From Thermoanaerobaculia bacterium (GTDB lineage Bacteria; Acidobacteriota; Thermoanaerobaculia; Gp7-AA8), in contig JADGNZ010000009.1 of assembly GCA_017883205.1 (NCBI GenBank), positions 62,001 to 126,000 on the forward strand: a stretch of DNA of 64,000 nt, in the 5' to 3' direction. How positions within the stretch are numbered: the first letter of the stretch is position 1; each line of letters begins with the position of its first letter. Made by a program: the position numbers and the translations under genes. The notes under the pieces were generated by a model. That model searched no databases. It was not told where the DNA came from and saw only the letters and a program-made list of their open reading frames with translations. Shown here one piece after another: positions 46,171-55,077 of the stretch.

Positions 46171-48024
46171 ATGAGACTTGTGCGTTCACTGATCCCGCTG
46201 TTCCTGTTCCTGCTTGCCCTCCCCCTCGCCGCGCAAAACCTCGAGATCCATTACATCGACGTCGGATGGGGTGGCTCGGTGTTCATCAAAGGTCCGACCG
46301 GCATTACCGTCCTGATGGAAGCCGGCAATACCGGCGAAGGAACGGCGCATGTCGTTCCCTACCTGGAGTCGATCGGCGTGCAGCCGGCCAACGGAATCGA
46401 CTACGTCATCGGCGGCCACCAGCATTGCGATCACATCGGCGGTCTCGATGAGGTCATCCAGGCCGGCTACAACGTTCACATCAAGCAGTATTACAACGGA
46501 TCGACGTACGCGTCGTCGTGCGCCGATGGCTGGAACGCAGCGGCGGCGACGACTACTGCCGGCGTACCGATCGCCATGCCGGTCGGCACCGTCATCGCCC
46601 TCGGCAACGGCGCCACGCTCACCTGCATCGCCAACAACGGCTCGATCATCGGCGGCGGCTCGGTTCCGGTGACCGACGAGAATGACCGCTCGATCGCGCT
46701 TCTCATCAAGTACGGCGGCTTCGATTACCTCTGGGCCAGCGACCTCGGTGGCGGCCCTGACGCCTGCACCGGCCGGGGAACCTTGCAGCTCGACGTCGAG
46801 ACCTCGGTCATCAACGCCATCTCGCCGGGCGGCGCGCATCCCCTGATCAGCGCCGGCGGCATCGATCTGATGCACGTCAATCACCACGGCAGCGAGAGCA
46901 GCACGAATCCGACGTACTTCAGCAAAGCGAAACCGGCAGTGGCCATCATCGGCGTCGGCGCCGGAGAAACGACCGGCTGGGACCTGCCCCGCATCAAAGT
47001 CGTCGACAGCGTTCTGCTCAACACCAGCGGTTGCGCGACGGCGCCTCCGACGTTCGTCCTGCAGACCGAAGAAGGAAGCCCTGCCGGAACCAACACGAGC
47101 CACTCCGGCTACTGCGTCGGCAACATCAAAGTCACGACCGACGGCGTGAGCATCTTCACGGTGTCCGCTGATGGATTGGTTCACCAGGGACCAAACGAAT
47201 TGGCAGCTTCCGGACTGCCGCGCAGCTTCACCATCGATGATTCCGGCGGCGGTGGCGGCGACGTGACTCCTCCGACGACGTCGATCACCGCGCCCACGAA
47301 CAACGCAACCGTCAGCGGCACGACCAGCGTGACCGCGTCGGCGTCCGACAACGTCGGCGTGACGAAGGTCGAGTTCTATCTCGACGGCGCGCTGAAGTCG
47401 ACCGACACGACCTCGCCCTACTCCTGGAGCTGGGACACGACCACTGCCACGAACGGATCGCACTCGCTGACGACGAAAGCGTACGACGCAGCGTTGAACG
47501 TCGGAACATCGACGGCCGTCAACGTCACGGTCAGCAACGGCGTTCCGGTGAACATCAGCGGCTGGACGCTGACGCAGGCAAACGCCACGCTGGTTTACAC
47601 GATCCCCACCACGACCACGATCGCGTCGAAGGGCTACGTCATCATCGGCCGCAACGCCACGAAGACCGCGTTCCAGACCTACTGGGGCGTGACGCTGGCG
47701 TCGAACGTCGTCTATATCAACTCGGCTGACACGATGCCGCAGATCAACGGCAGCGAGACGTACACGCTGAAGAACGCGTCCGGCACGACGATCGAGGGAA
47801 CGACCGTGGCGATGGACACATCCGGCGGCTCCGACTTCCAGCGTCTTACCTGCGGCGCGATCGGAACGCTGAGCAGTTGGACGAAGTCGGCGTCGACCGC
47901 CGGCAGCCCGGGCACGGGTGGCCTGAACGGCTGCAACAAAGGTCCTTTCATCAACGAGTTCTCCGACGCCCTCGGCACCGGCAACTACGTTTACGAGTTC
48001 ATCGAGCTGTATAACGACAAGTAA
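46171..48024 (+). CDS. Secreted metallo-beta-lactamase-fold protein with Ig-like and lamin-tail domains
   Basis: A 617-residue exported protein with a signal peptide (ends PLAAQ). Residues about 25-260 form a ComEC/Rec2-type metallo-beta-lactamase domain with the metal motif GGHQHCDHIGGLDEV (HxHxDH) near residue 78, a later DYLWASDLGGG and MHVNHHGSES. One Ig-like repeat (SDNVGVTKVEFYLDGALKST) and a lamin-tail domain (about 450-617) follow. ComEC-like MBL domains cleave nucleic acid strands; here the domain is secreted and lacks the ComEC channel. The C-terminus matches the protein at 42896-44896. A rho-independent terminator follows. Confidence 0.9.
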   Translation: MRLVRSLIPLFLFLLALPLAAQNLEIHYIDVGWGGSVFIKGPTGITVLMEAGNTGEGTAHVVPYLESIGVQPANGIDYVIGGHQHCDHIGGLDEVIQAGYNVHIKQYYNGSTYASSCADGWNAAAATTTAGVPIAMPVGTVIALGNGATLTCIANNGSIIGGGSVPVTDENDRSIALLIKYGGFDYLWASDLGGGPDACTGRGTLQLDVETSVINAISPGGAHPLISAGGIDLMHVNHHGSESSTNPTYFSKAKPAVAIIGVGAGETTGWDLPRIKVVDSVLLNTSGCATAPPTFVLQTEEGSPAGTNTSHSGYCVGNIKVTTDGVSIFTVSADGLVHQGPNELAASGLPRSFTIDDSGGGGGDVTPPTTSITAPTNNATVSGTTSVTASASDNVGVTKVEFYLDGALKSTDTTSPYSWSWDTTTATNGSHSLTTKAYDAALNVGTSTAVNVTVSNGVPVNISGWTLTQANATLVYTIPTTTTIASKGYVIIGRNATKTAFQTYWGVTLASNVVYINSADTMPQINGSETYTLKNASGTTIEGTTVAMDTSGGSDFQRLTCGAIGTLSSWTKSASTAGSPGTGGLNGCNKGPFINEFSDALGTGNYVYEFIELYNDK

Positions 48025-48037
48025 GTAGCCGCTTTAC

Positions 48038-48075
48038 GGAGCGCCGGTGCCTCTTGCATCGGCGCTCCCCTTTTT
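48038..48075 (+). terminator. Rho-independent terminator after MBL/lamin-tail gene
   Basis: GGAGCGCCG (48038-48046) pairs with CGGCGCTCC (48060-48068) across a 13-base loop and is followed by CCTTTTT. Confidence 0.88.
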
Positions 48076-48141
48076 GCTACCCTTCCGGCTCCCACACGGG
48101 CGCTTCCTCCGCGCTCTCAACTCCGTTTGCACCAATCACGC

Positions 48142-48468
48142 ATGATTACAATTCTTCTGGTGCTGGCGCTCCATGCGCCGAAAGCTACTGCTATGACAAA
48201 TGATGTTCTTCTCAAGGCGCGCTACAACGCAGTCGAAGGAACCGATCCCGAATACGGCCAGGGTGCGATCGAGCGCAACGAACTGCGCCATCACCCGCTG
48301 CCACACCTGGAGTGGCTGATCCTCGCCGAGGCGCCGGTGAACGCCTCGGAGTTGCAGACGAAACTCAACGACGCGGTCGATCCGAAGCACGGATCGTTCG
48401 TGGTGGTGAGTCCGACTGCGGAGGAGGAAGAGCAGGTGCGGTCGGGGAAGATTACGTTTCAGAGGTGA
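48142..48468 (+). CDS. Small hypothetical protein, possibly secreted
   Basis: A reading frame of about 108 residues. Starting at ATG 48142 it has a short hydrophobic N-terminus (MITILLVLALHAPKATA); an internal ATG at 48193 would give a cytosolic protein (MTNDVLLKARYNAVEG). The body contains ERNELRHHPLPHLEWLILAE and an acidic end (SPTAEEEEQVRSG). No family recognised. Codon use is consistent with a real gene. Confidence 0.6.
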   Translation: MITILLVLALHAPKATAMTNDVLLKARYNAVEGTDPEYGQGAIERNELRHHPLPHLEWLILAEAPVNASELQTKLNDAVDPKHGSFVVVSPTAEEEEQVRSGKITFQR

Positions 48469-48475
48469 GGCGACG

Positions 48476-48646
48476 TAGCGCAGACATTCTTGTCTGCTCC
48501 CGCCGGGCGTCCTCGCCCGGCGGTGGTGTGTCGCTGATCTCGAATCGATCGCAGGCTGGTTTTGAATCGGCCCAATCGTCCGCCCCAAGAAAAACTGCCG
48601 GGCAGGGACGCCCGGCAGTAGCAGACAAGAATGTCTGCACTACGTG
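48476..48646. repeat. Inverted repeat with CAGACATTCTTGTCTGC and GCCGGGCGTCC arms
   Basis: GTAGCGCAGACATTCTTGTC plus GCCGGGCGTCCTCGCCCGGC (about 48475-48522) is matched in reverse by GCCGGGCAGGGACGCCCGGC plus GACAAGAATGTCTGCACTAC (about 48597-48645). The roughly 70 bp between the arms is unrelated. It lies in the gap before the glycosylase gene. Confidence 0.8.
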
Positions 48647-48717
48647 AGGCCCGCTCGGAATGACAGTAACGCAACTCGCGTGCGTGACATGCTGGCGGTT
48701 GCTTTGAGGGTTGACAC

Positions 48718-49260
48718 ATGAAACCGACCAAGGAACAGCTTCTCGCAGCGGCCGGCACGACGTTGCCTGATGTGATCGCGCGCGATCTCGATGTGCTGTT
48801 CTGCGGCATCAATCCGGGGTTGTACACGGCAGCGGTGCAACAGCATTTCGGGCGGCCAGGGAATCGATTCTGGCCAACGCTTCATCGATCGGGATTCACG
48901 CCGCGGCTCTTTCATCCGTCGGAGCAACGGGAGCTGCTGCAGCACGGCGCGGGCATCACGAATGTTGTGGCACGCGCCACAGCTGCGGCGGCGGAGTTGA
49001 GCGCTGAGGAGCTCGTCGAAGGCGCGAAGATTCTGGAGAGGAAAGTGCGGCGCTTTCGGCCGCGCGTGCTCGCCATCGTGGGCATCGGCGCGTATCGAAC
49101 GGGTTTCGCTCGTCCGCACGCGAAGAGCGGGTTGCAGGACGAGACGATCGGCAGCACGCGTATCTGGATCCTGCCGAATCCGAGCGGGTTGAATGCGAGC
49201 TATCGGCCGGAGGATCTGGCTTCGCTGTATCGGGAGTTACGGGATTGTATCCGCAGATGA
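48718..49260 (+). CDS. mug: Mismatch-specific DNA glycosylase (Mug family)
   Basis: A 180-residue uracil-DNA-glycosylase-fold enzyme. The active-site motif is LFCGINPGLYTAA (GINPG, with the Asn as catalytic residue) followed by HFGRPGNRFWPTLH. The DNA-intercalating loop motif is WILPNPSGLNASY (NPSGLN). It excises U or alkylated bases opposite G. The gene end overlaps the convergent rlmN gene by 24 bp through a dispersed repeat. Confidence 0.94.
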   Translation: MKPTKEQLLAAAGTTLPDVIARDLDVLFCGINPGLYTAAVQQHFGRPGNRFWPTLHRSGFTPRLFHPSEQRELLQHGAGITNVVARATAAAAELSAEELVEGAKILERKVRRFRPRVLAIVGIGAYRTGFARPHAKSGLQDETIGSTRIWILPNPSGLNASYRPEDLASLYRELRDCIRR

Positions 49261-50466
49261 CGCAGATTGACGCAGATGACTCAATCTGTGTTCATCTGCG
49301 TCATCTGCGGATGAGCTCCGCATAGCCGCAAGCATCCCGCAGGCGGCGTGGCGGGCGGCGCCGCCGGAGTAGCGGCGAACGACCGGTGCGCCGAGGACAC
49401 GCAGCCCATCGCGAAACGTCGCGAGCTCTTCGTCCGAGGCGCGGCGAAAACCGTCGGGGCGGGCGTCGTTGACGTCGATCAGGTTGAGGCGCATCGGTAG
49501 ATCGCCGAAGAGCGCGCACAGCGCTTCGACTTCATCGTTGCCGGTGTTGATGCCGCCGAGGACGACCCAGGCGATGGTGACACGCGAATTGCCCGACGAT
49601 TGATACGCGCGCACGGCATCGGCAAGCTCGCGTACCGGCCACGCTGCGGCGGACGGGAGCAACATCCTGCGCCGGGAGTCGATAGCCGAGGTGAGGGAGA
49701 TGATCAGGCGGTAAGGGTGACGCTCGCGGGTGAAGCGGACGATCTGCGGCACGAGGCCGACCGTGGAGATCGTGATGTTCTTCGCGGCGATTCGTCCGCC
49801 GCACGGATGCGAGAGGATTTCGGCCGCGCGAATCACCGACGCGTAGTTGTGCAGCGGCTCGCCTTGTCCCTGGAAGAGCGCGCCGGTGACGATGCCGTCT
49901 GCTTCGTCGCGCACGGCGATCCATTGCGCGACGATCTCCCACGGATCGAGGTTGCGGATCAATCCGAGGCGTCCGGTCGCGCAGAAGGTGCATCCCATCG
50001 CGCAGCCGGCCTGACTGGAAATGCAGACCGTAAACCGCCCCGGAACTTCCAGCGGAATCCTCACCGCCTCGGCCAGCGCGCCGTCGTGCAGCCGGAAGAG
50101 GTACTTGACGAAGCCGTCGCTCGTGTCCGTCGCCCGCTCGACGATCTCGAGGCGGCTGCGTGTCGTCATTCGCTCGACCGCTTCTTCGACCGCACGCGGA
50201 ACCGGCCGTGCTGACGGAAACCCTTCGCGTCCGTGCGCGATCGCATGCGCGAGCACGCGCCGCGCCTCGGCGTCACGCACGATCACGCCGCAGGCGCGAA
50301 GATGCGCGGCGAGATCGTGAGGGAGAAGGCCGAAGAGGTGTTGTCGCGCGGGAGTCGTTTGTCGGGGGTCGGGGGTCGTAGAGGGCACGGGCGTCGCTTT
50401 CTGTCGGTGCAGAGTTGATGCGGCCGTCGGAATCGGCGAATCAAACAAGGCAGAGGGATGCGTCAA
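49237..50466 (-). CDS. rlmN: RlmN-like radical SAM methyltransferase
   Basis: A radical SAM enzyme of the RlmN/Cfr family, which methylates C2 of adenine 2503 in 23S rRNA (and tRNA). The cluster motif CAMGCTFCAT is in VCISSQAGCAMGCTFCATG. The SAM-binding GQGEPLHNY and the distal catalytic Cys (AARHAACGMLAAM) are present. As called it has 409 residues. The first about 45 are repeat-derived (PSTTPDPRQTTPAR) and the last about 25 come from the dispersed CTGCGTCATCTGCGG repeat, so the original protein was probably about 340 residues. The start codon is uncertain. Confidence 0.88.
   Translation of the reverse strand: MTHPSALFDSPIPTAASTLHRQKATPVPSTTPDPRQTTPARQHLFGLLPHDLAAHLRACGVIVRDAEARRVLAHAIAHGREGFPSARPVPRAVEEAVERMTTRSRLEIVERATDTSDGFVKYLFRLHDGALAEAVRIPLEVPGRFTVCISSQAGCAMGCTFCATGRLGLIRNLDPWEIVAQWIAVRDEADGIVTGALFQGQGEPLHNYASVIRAAEILSHPCGGRIAAKNITISTVGLVPQIVRFTRERHPYRLIISLTSAIDSRRRMLLPSAAAWPVRELADAVRAYQSSGNSRVTIAWVVLGGINTGNDEVEALCALFGDLPMRLNLIDVNDARPDGFRRASDEELATFRDGLRVLGAPVVRRYSGGAARHAACGMLAAMRSSSADDADEHRLSHLRQSASSADTIP
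49254..49316. repeat. Dispersed CTGCGTCATCTGCGG inverted repeat, third copy
   Basis: CCGCAGATGACGCAGATTGACGCAGATGA faces TCATCTGCGTCATCTGCGGATGA. It forms the overlap between the ends of the mug and rlmN genes and supplies the C-terminal codons of rlmN. Confidence 0.85.
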
Positions 50467-50545
50467 GGTTCCCAGCTCCGACTCCCGACCCCCGACAAAC
50501 GACTTCCGCGTATCCGACCCCCGAAACCCGACACCCGCACCTCAC
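50350..50545. repeat. Inverted repeat AGTCGTTTGTCGGGGGTCGG around the rlmN start
   Basis: AGTCGTTTGTCGGGGGTCGG at about 50352-50371 is matched in reverse by CCCGACCCCCGACAAACGACT at about 50486-50506. The left arm lies inside the called N-terminus of rlmN, the right arm upstream of it. Confidence 0.8.
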
Positions 50546-50937
50546 TCCCCGTTCAGCAGCAGCACGATCTCGAGCGTCCGCATGTCGGTGACGGCTTCTT
50601 CGACGACGCGATACTCGCCCTCGTGCTCGCGAATCAGCTTCAGGCGCTCGATATCCTGCAGGCTGACGCCGCAGGCTTTGGCGAAGGCGAGCCACTGGGG
50701 CGGCGCGTTGGCGATGATGGCGTCGTCATCCAGCATCTCCTCGCCGGCGCAGTTGAAATGCTCGCATCCGAACTGCTCGGCACATTGCGGGCACGGCGGC
50801 GGATCGTTGAAGTCGGCCAGCTCGCTCTCAGTGAGCACGCGCATCGTTCCGCCGCGCTTTTCGCGAACGTAACTGAGTCCGCTCTCGCTGTTGGAAAGAA
50901 GGTCGAAGCGCTGGGCTTTGGGCGTGTCGTCGGACAT
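50542..50937 (-). CDS. Hypothetical protein with Cys-rich motif
   Basis: A 131-residue soluble protein. Near residue 49 it has CPQCAEQFGCEHFNC, four cysteines and a histidine that could bind a metal. The C-terminal part is acidic and helical (ACGVSLQDIERLKLIREHEG). Start ATG at 50937. No family recognised. It lies upstream of rlmN on the same strand but 75 bp away with a repeat between. Confidence 0.7.
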   Translation of the reverse strand: MSDDTPKAQRFDLLSNSESGLSYVREKRGGTMRVLTESELADFNDPPPCPQCAEQFGCEHFNCAGEEMLDDDAIIANAPPQWLAFAKACGVSLQDIERLKLIREHEGEYRVVEEAVTDMRTLEIVLLLNGE

Positions 50938-51058
50938 GGAGGGGAGGATCGTATCGCACGTGGGCGCCGCAGTCCGGTGTCGGAAGCCGGAAGCAAGATC
51001 TCATTCCCCGACTCCCGATTTCCGCGCTGCGATAAAAAACGAAACAACGTTTGCGCGC

Positions 51059-51835
51059 TCAGCCCGGGGGAGCACTCTGCGATGCGCAGCGGGGTTGATC
51101 GCGGTCGTCCTGAATCGCCCCGGCGATCGCGTTGAGCGCATCGCGGCATTCGTCTGCGTCACCCGGTGGCCGGTGGAACAGCTCCAACAAGTCGTGTACA
51201 TGCCCACGGGCCAGATTGACCGCGTAACAATCGGGTGTCGTAGCTTGTTCGACGCCGATGGGATCGGGACGCGTCCATTCACTCAGCTTCCACAGCATCT
51301 CGTTCGTCAACGACCACGGTCCTTCGGGCGCGTCCTGCCAGTCGTCGACATCGCGAGTCTCCGCAGACGCGACCCAGCGACGGAGTTGCTCGTTCGTCGT
51401 CTTGCCCCTCTGCCACTCGCTCAACACGCGAACCAGCTCGCGACTGCCCAGGACTCTCCCATCGCGCTGCCCGTCGAGGTACGCAATAACCTGGTTGGCT
51501 GAATCGGCGAGGATCAGGTGGGCGTGATGAAGAATCAGAACCTCATTCTCATTGTCGAGCGTCGGCGCTTCGTAGGTGTAGACGATGTAGTCGGTACCGT
51601 CTTTCGCAAGTATCGATCCGCATCCTTCTGGATCGTATTCGGCGACGACCCTGGCCTTCGCATCGCCCCGCCAGATCTTCACGACGTCGAAGCCGAAGAT
51701 ATACTCGGCCGTTCCGCGGACCACCACCGTCGCGTTGTGAAACCGCTCGCGAGGCGGAATGTCGACCGTGATGCAGGCCATCGCCGTCCGGGCGCCGAGC
51801 GCGAGAGCGACTGCCGCGACGATTCGCATGCGCAT
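51059..51835 (-). CDS. Secreted hypothetical protein
   Basis: A 258-residue exported protein with a signal peptide (MRMRIVAAVALALGARTAMA) and a Cys just after the predicted cleavage site (CITVDIPP). The first half is beta-rich and resembles small tissue-inhibitor/CbiL-like beta barrels seen in secreted bacterial proteins (ATVVVRGTAEYIFGFDVVKIW, AKDGTDYIVYTYEA); the second half is helical. The match is by general pattern only. It is divergent from the VPS10-type gene. Confidence 0.7.
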   Translation of the reverse strand: MRMRIVAAVALALGARTAMACITVDIPPRERFHNATVVVRGTAEYIFGFDVVKIWRGDAKARVVAEYDPEGCGSILAKDGTDYIVYTYEAPTLDNENEVLILHHAHLILADSANQVIAYLDGQRDGRVLGSRELVRVLSEWQRGKTTNEQLRRWVASAETRDVDDWQDAPEGPWSLTNEMLWKLSEWTRPDPIGVEQATTPDCYAVNLARGHVHDLLELFHRPPGDADECRDALNAIAGAIQDDRDQPRCASQSAPPG

Positions 51836-51941
51836 GACCCATCATGCGTCAAGAACCGTGGGGGGGTGCAAAAGATCAGTCAATCTCGCAAACTTCCGAC
51901 GGACAACCAACACCCGGATCCTGCCACTACAATATCCGGCC

Positions 51942-54900
51942 ATGCAGAAAACGATTCGTGCCGCTCTCGTCGTCCTCTCGCTCGCTCTCCCTCTTGCCGC
52001 GCAGATCGATCCCGGGATGTATGGCGACATACGCTGGCGGATGATCGGGCCGTTCCGCGGGGGGCGCACCGTCGCAGCAGTGGGTGTGCCGCAGCAGCCG
52101 AGCGTGTTCTACATCGGCGTCAACAACGGCGGGGTCTGGCGGACGAACGACTACGGCCGGATCTGGACGCCACTTTTTGATGACCAGCCTTCCGGCTCGA
52201 TCGGCGCGCTGGCGGTTGCGCCGTCCGATCCGAACGTCGTCTATGCAGGCAGCGGCGAAGGTTTGCAGCGACCCGATCTCGCCACCGGCGACGGTATGTA
52301 CCGGTCGTCAGACAGTGGCAAAACATGGACGCACCTCGGCCTCCGCGACGCGCAGCAGATTCCGCAGATCGTCGTCGATCCGGCCGATCCGAACCGGCTC
52401 TTCGTGGCCGTTCTCGGACATCCGTACGGTCCAAACGAGGAGCGAGGCATCTTCCGCTCGACCGACGGCGGCAAGTCGTTCCAGAAAGTCCTCTACAAAA
52501 ACGAATTCACCGGCGCCATCGACGTCATCCTCGATCCGTCGAATGCGCAGACCGTCTACGCCGCCCTTTGGCAGGCGCAGCAGGGTCCGTGGGAGAACGC
52601 GTATCTCGATGGGCCCGCGACCGGCCTTTTCAAGTCGACCGACGGCGGAACGACCTGGAACGAGTTGAAGAACGGACTGCCCGACTCGAAGGTGATGGGA
52701 CGCCTCGGCATCGAAGTGTCGAAATCCGATCCGAAGCGGCTCTACGCAATCTGCGGCGTCGATGCGAAGTCGGGCGGTCTCTATCGTTCGAATGATGGCG
52801 GCGCGACGTGGACGCGCGCGAATACGGACGAGCGCATCTGGGGACGTGCTGGCGACTTCAACGAAGTGCGCAGCGATCCGAAAAACGCAGACATCGTTTA
52901 CGTCGCCAACGTCGTGACTTGGAAGTCAACCGATGGCGGCAAGACCTTCGCCTCGTTCCGCGGCGCGCCAGGCGGCGACGACTACCACCGCGTCTGGATC
53001 AATCCGAATGATACGAAGACGATCCTCATCGCCTCGGATCAGGGAGCGATCGTCACCGTCAACGGCGGCGAGTCGTGGAGCTCCTGGTACAACCAACCGA
53101 CCGCGCAGATGTTTCACGTCAACGCCGACAACGACTTCCCGTACCACGTCTGCGGCGGACAGCAGGAGAGCGGCTCGGCGTGCGTGGCAAGCCGTGGAGA
53201 CGACGGAGCGATTACGCTCCGCGAGTGGCATCCAGTGGGCGTCGAAGAGTACGGCTACGCGGTTCCCGATCCGCTCGATCCGAACATCATCTACGGCGGC
53301 AAGATCTCACGCACGGACCGGCGCACAGGCCAGGTCAAGGACATCACGCCGAAACCGCTTCGCAAAGGCGGCTACCGAACGGTGCGCACCGCGCCGGTCG
53401 TATTTTCGCAGGCCGATCCGCACGCGCTTTTCTTCGCATCGAACACGGTCTGGAAAACGACGAACGGCGGCGAGAGCTGGTCGGAGATCAGCCCCGACCT
53501 GTCGCGCAAGACGTGGGCTCTGCCCGAAAGTGCGCGCGGTTACGCGAACACGCCGCAGACGAAAGTGACGCAGCGCGGCGTGGTCTACGCGCTCGCTCCA
53601 TCGCCCCTCGACATCAACACGCTATGGGCGGGCACCGACGACGGCCTGATTCACGTCACGCGCGACAGCGGAAAAACGTGGACGGACGTGACGCCTTCCG
53701 AGCTGAAACCATGGGCGAAAGTCTCGATCCTCGAGGCGTCCCACACCGACGCGAACGAAGCGTATGCCGCCATCAACACCATCCGTCTCGATGAGCTTCA
53801 TCCGCACATCTACCGGACGCGCGACGGCGGCAAGACGTGGCAGCACATCGTCAGCGGCATCGCCGACGGCGCGACGATCAATGTGGTTCGCGAAGATCCG
53901 AAACACCGCGGTCTGCTCTTCGCCGGAAGCGAGACGCAGGTCTGGGTCTCGGTCAATGACGGCGATTCGTGGTCGTCGCTGCGCCAGAACATGCCGGCGT
54001 CGTCGATCCGCGATCTCGTCGTGCATGACGATGACGTCATCGCCGGCACGCACGGACGCGGCTTCTGGATCCTCGACGACATCGAGCCGCTCCGCCAGAT
54101 GAACGGGCGCTTGACTGAGGCAACGCTCTTCAAACCACAGCGCGCGATTCGCACGCGCTGGAACAAGTACACCGACACGCCGATGCCGCCCGACGAACCG
54201 ATGGGGCAGAACCCACCGGACGGCGCCATCATTGATTACTACCTCCCGTCGGCCGCGGCCGGCCCGGTGACGCTGGAGATTCTCGACAAGTCGGGTGCGC
54301 TGATCCGCCGTTACGCGAGCACCGATCCGGCGCCCGCACCGAAGGATGAGGGCAACATCCCCTGGTATTGGATCCGTCCGCTGCAATCGCCATCCGCCGC
54401 GGCGGGCATGCACCGCTTCACCTGGGATCTGCACTACGCGCCCGCGCCGGGCTCACGCAACTCCTATCCGATCGCCGCCGTTCCGCACGACACCGCGCCG
54501 TCGCCGACGTCGCCGTGGGTGCTTCCCGGCGATGGCTACTCGGTGCGATTGACGGTCAACGGCAGGACGCTCTCGCAGCCGCTGAGCGTGACGATGGATC
54601 CGCGCGTCAAGACATCGCAGGCGGATCTCGAGCAGCAGTTCGCGCTGTCAAAAGAGATGTACGACGACATCGCGCAACTGCAGGCGGCCGGTGAACGGAT
54701 CGGCACCGTCCGCAGCCAATTGCGCGCGGCAAAGCCGGTCAGCGAGGCCATCACCGCGCTGCGCAAACAGGCGCGCGAGCTTTCGGGCGTTGCTAGCGAA
54801 GACGACGACGAAGGTCCGCCATCCGCCGCTCCGAACCGCGAAACGGTGAACAGCCTTTTGCAATCGCTGCGTGCCATGGAGCGTCTGCTGCAGCAGTCGG

Positions 54901-55049
54901 ACGACACACCGACGACGCAAGCGCTCGCCGCCGTCGAAGATCGCCGGGCTGCGGTCGCCGAGGTGCTGGGACGCACGAAAGCGTTCGAGGCGGCAGCGCA
55001 GGCGGCGAAACTGCCGCCGGCGAAAGGATCGAGCGGGATCAAGCCGTAG
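51942..55049 (+). CDS. VPS10/sortilin-type beta-propeller protein
   Basis: A secreted protein of 1035 residues with a signal peptide (MQKTIRAALVVLSLALPLAA). It starts directly with the propeller, IRWRMIGPFRGGRTVAAVG, and contains many Asp-box motifs (YRSSDSGKTWTHL, FRSTDGGKSF, FKSTDGGTTW, RTRDGGKTW). The C-terminal about 250 residues include a beta-sandwich (LEILDKSGALIRRYAST) and a helical tail. It is a paralogue of the protein at 18253-22203 but lacks the LolA-like part. I chose the ATG at 51942 because it starts the signal peptide. Ligand or substrate unknown. Confidence 0.92.
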   Translation: MQKTIRAALVVLSLALPLAAQIDPGMYGDIRWRMIGPFRGGRTVAAVGVPQQPSVFYIGVNNGGVWRTNDYGRIWTPLFDDQPSGSIGALAVAPSDPNVVYAGSGEGLQRPDLATGDGMYRSSDSGKTWTHLGLRDAQQIPQIVVDPADPNRLFVAVLGHPYGPNEERGIFRSTDGGKSFQKVLYKNEFTGAIDVILDPSNAQTVYAALWQAQQGPWENAYLDGPATGLFKSTDGGTTWNELKNGLPDSKVMGRLGIEVSKSDPKRLYAICGVDAKSGGLYRSNDGGATWTRANTDERIWGRAGDFNEVRSDPKNADIVYVANVVTWKSTDGGKTFASFRGAPGGDDYHRVWINPNDTKTILIASDQGAIVTVNGGESWSSWYNQPTAQMFHVNADNDFPYHVCGGQQESGSACVASRGDDGAITLREWHPVGVEEYGYAVPDPLDPNIIYGGKISRTDRRTGQVKDITPKPLRKGGYRTVRTAPVVFSQADPHALFFASNTVWKTTNGGESWSEISPDLSRKTWALPESARGYANTPQTKVTQRGVVYALAPSPLDINTLWAGTDDGLIHVTRDSGKTWTDVTPSELKPWAKVSILEASHTDANEAYAAINTIRLDELHPHIYRTRDGGKTWQHIVSGIADGATINVVREDPKHRGLLFAGSETQVWVSVNDGDSWSSLRQNMPASSIRDLVVHDDDVIAGTHGRGFWILDDIEPLRQMNGRLTEATLFKPQRAIRTRWNKYTDTPMPPDEPMGQNPPDGAIIDYYLPSAAAGPVTLEILDKSGALIRRYASTDPAPAPKDEGNIPWYWIRPLQSPSAAAGMHRFTWDLHYAPAPGSRNSYPIAAVPHDTAPSPTSPWVLPGDGYSVRLTVNGRTLSQPLSVTMDPRVKTSQADLEQQFALSKEMYDDIAQLQAAGERIGTVRSQLRAAKPVSEAITALRKQARELSGVASEDDDEGPPSAAPNRETVNSLLQSLRAMERLLQQSDDTPTTQALAAVEDRRAAVAEVLGRTKAFEAAAQAAKLPPAKGSSGIKP

Positions 55050-55077
55050 CGATCGTTCTTGCGTTTCGGGGAACGCC

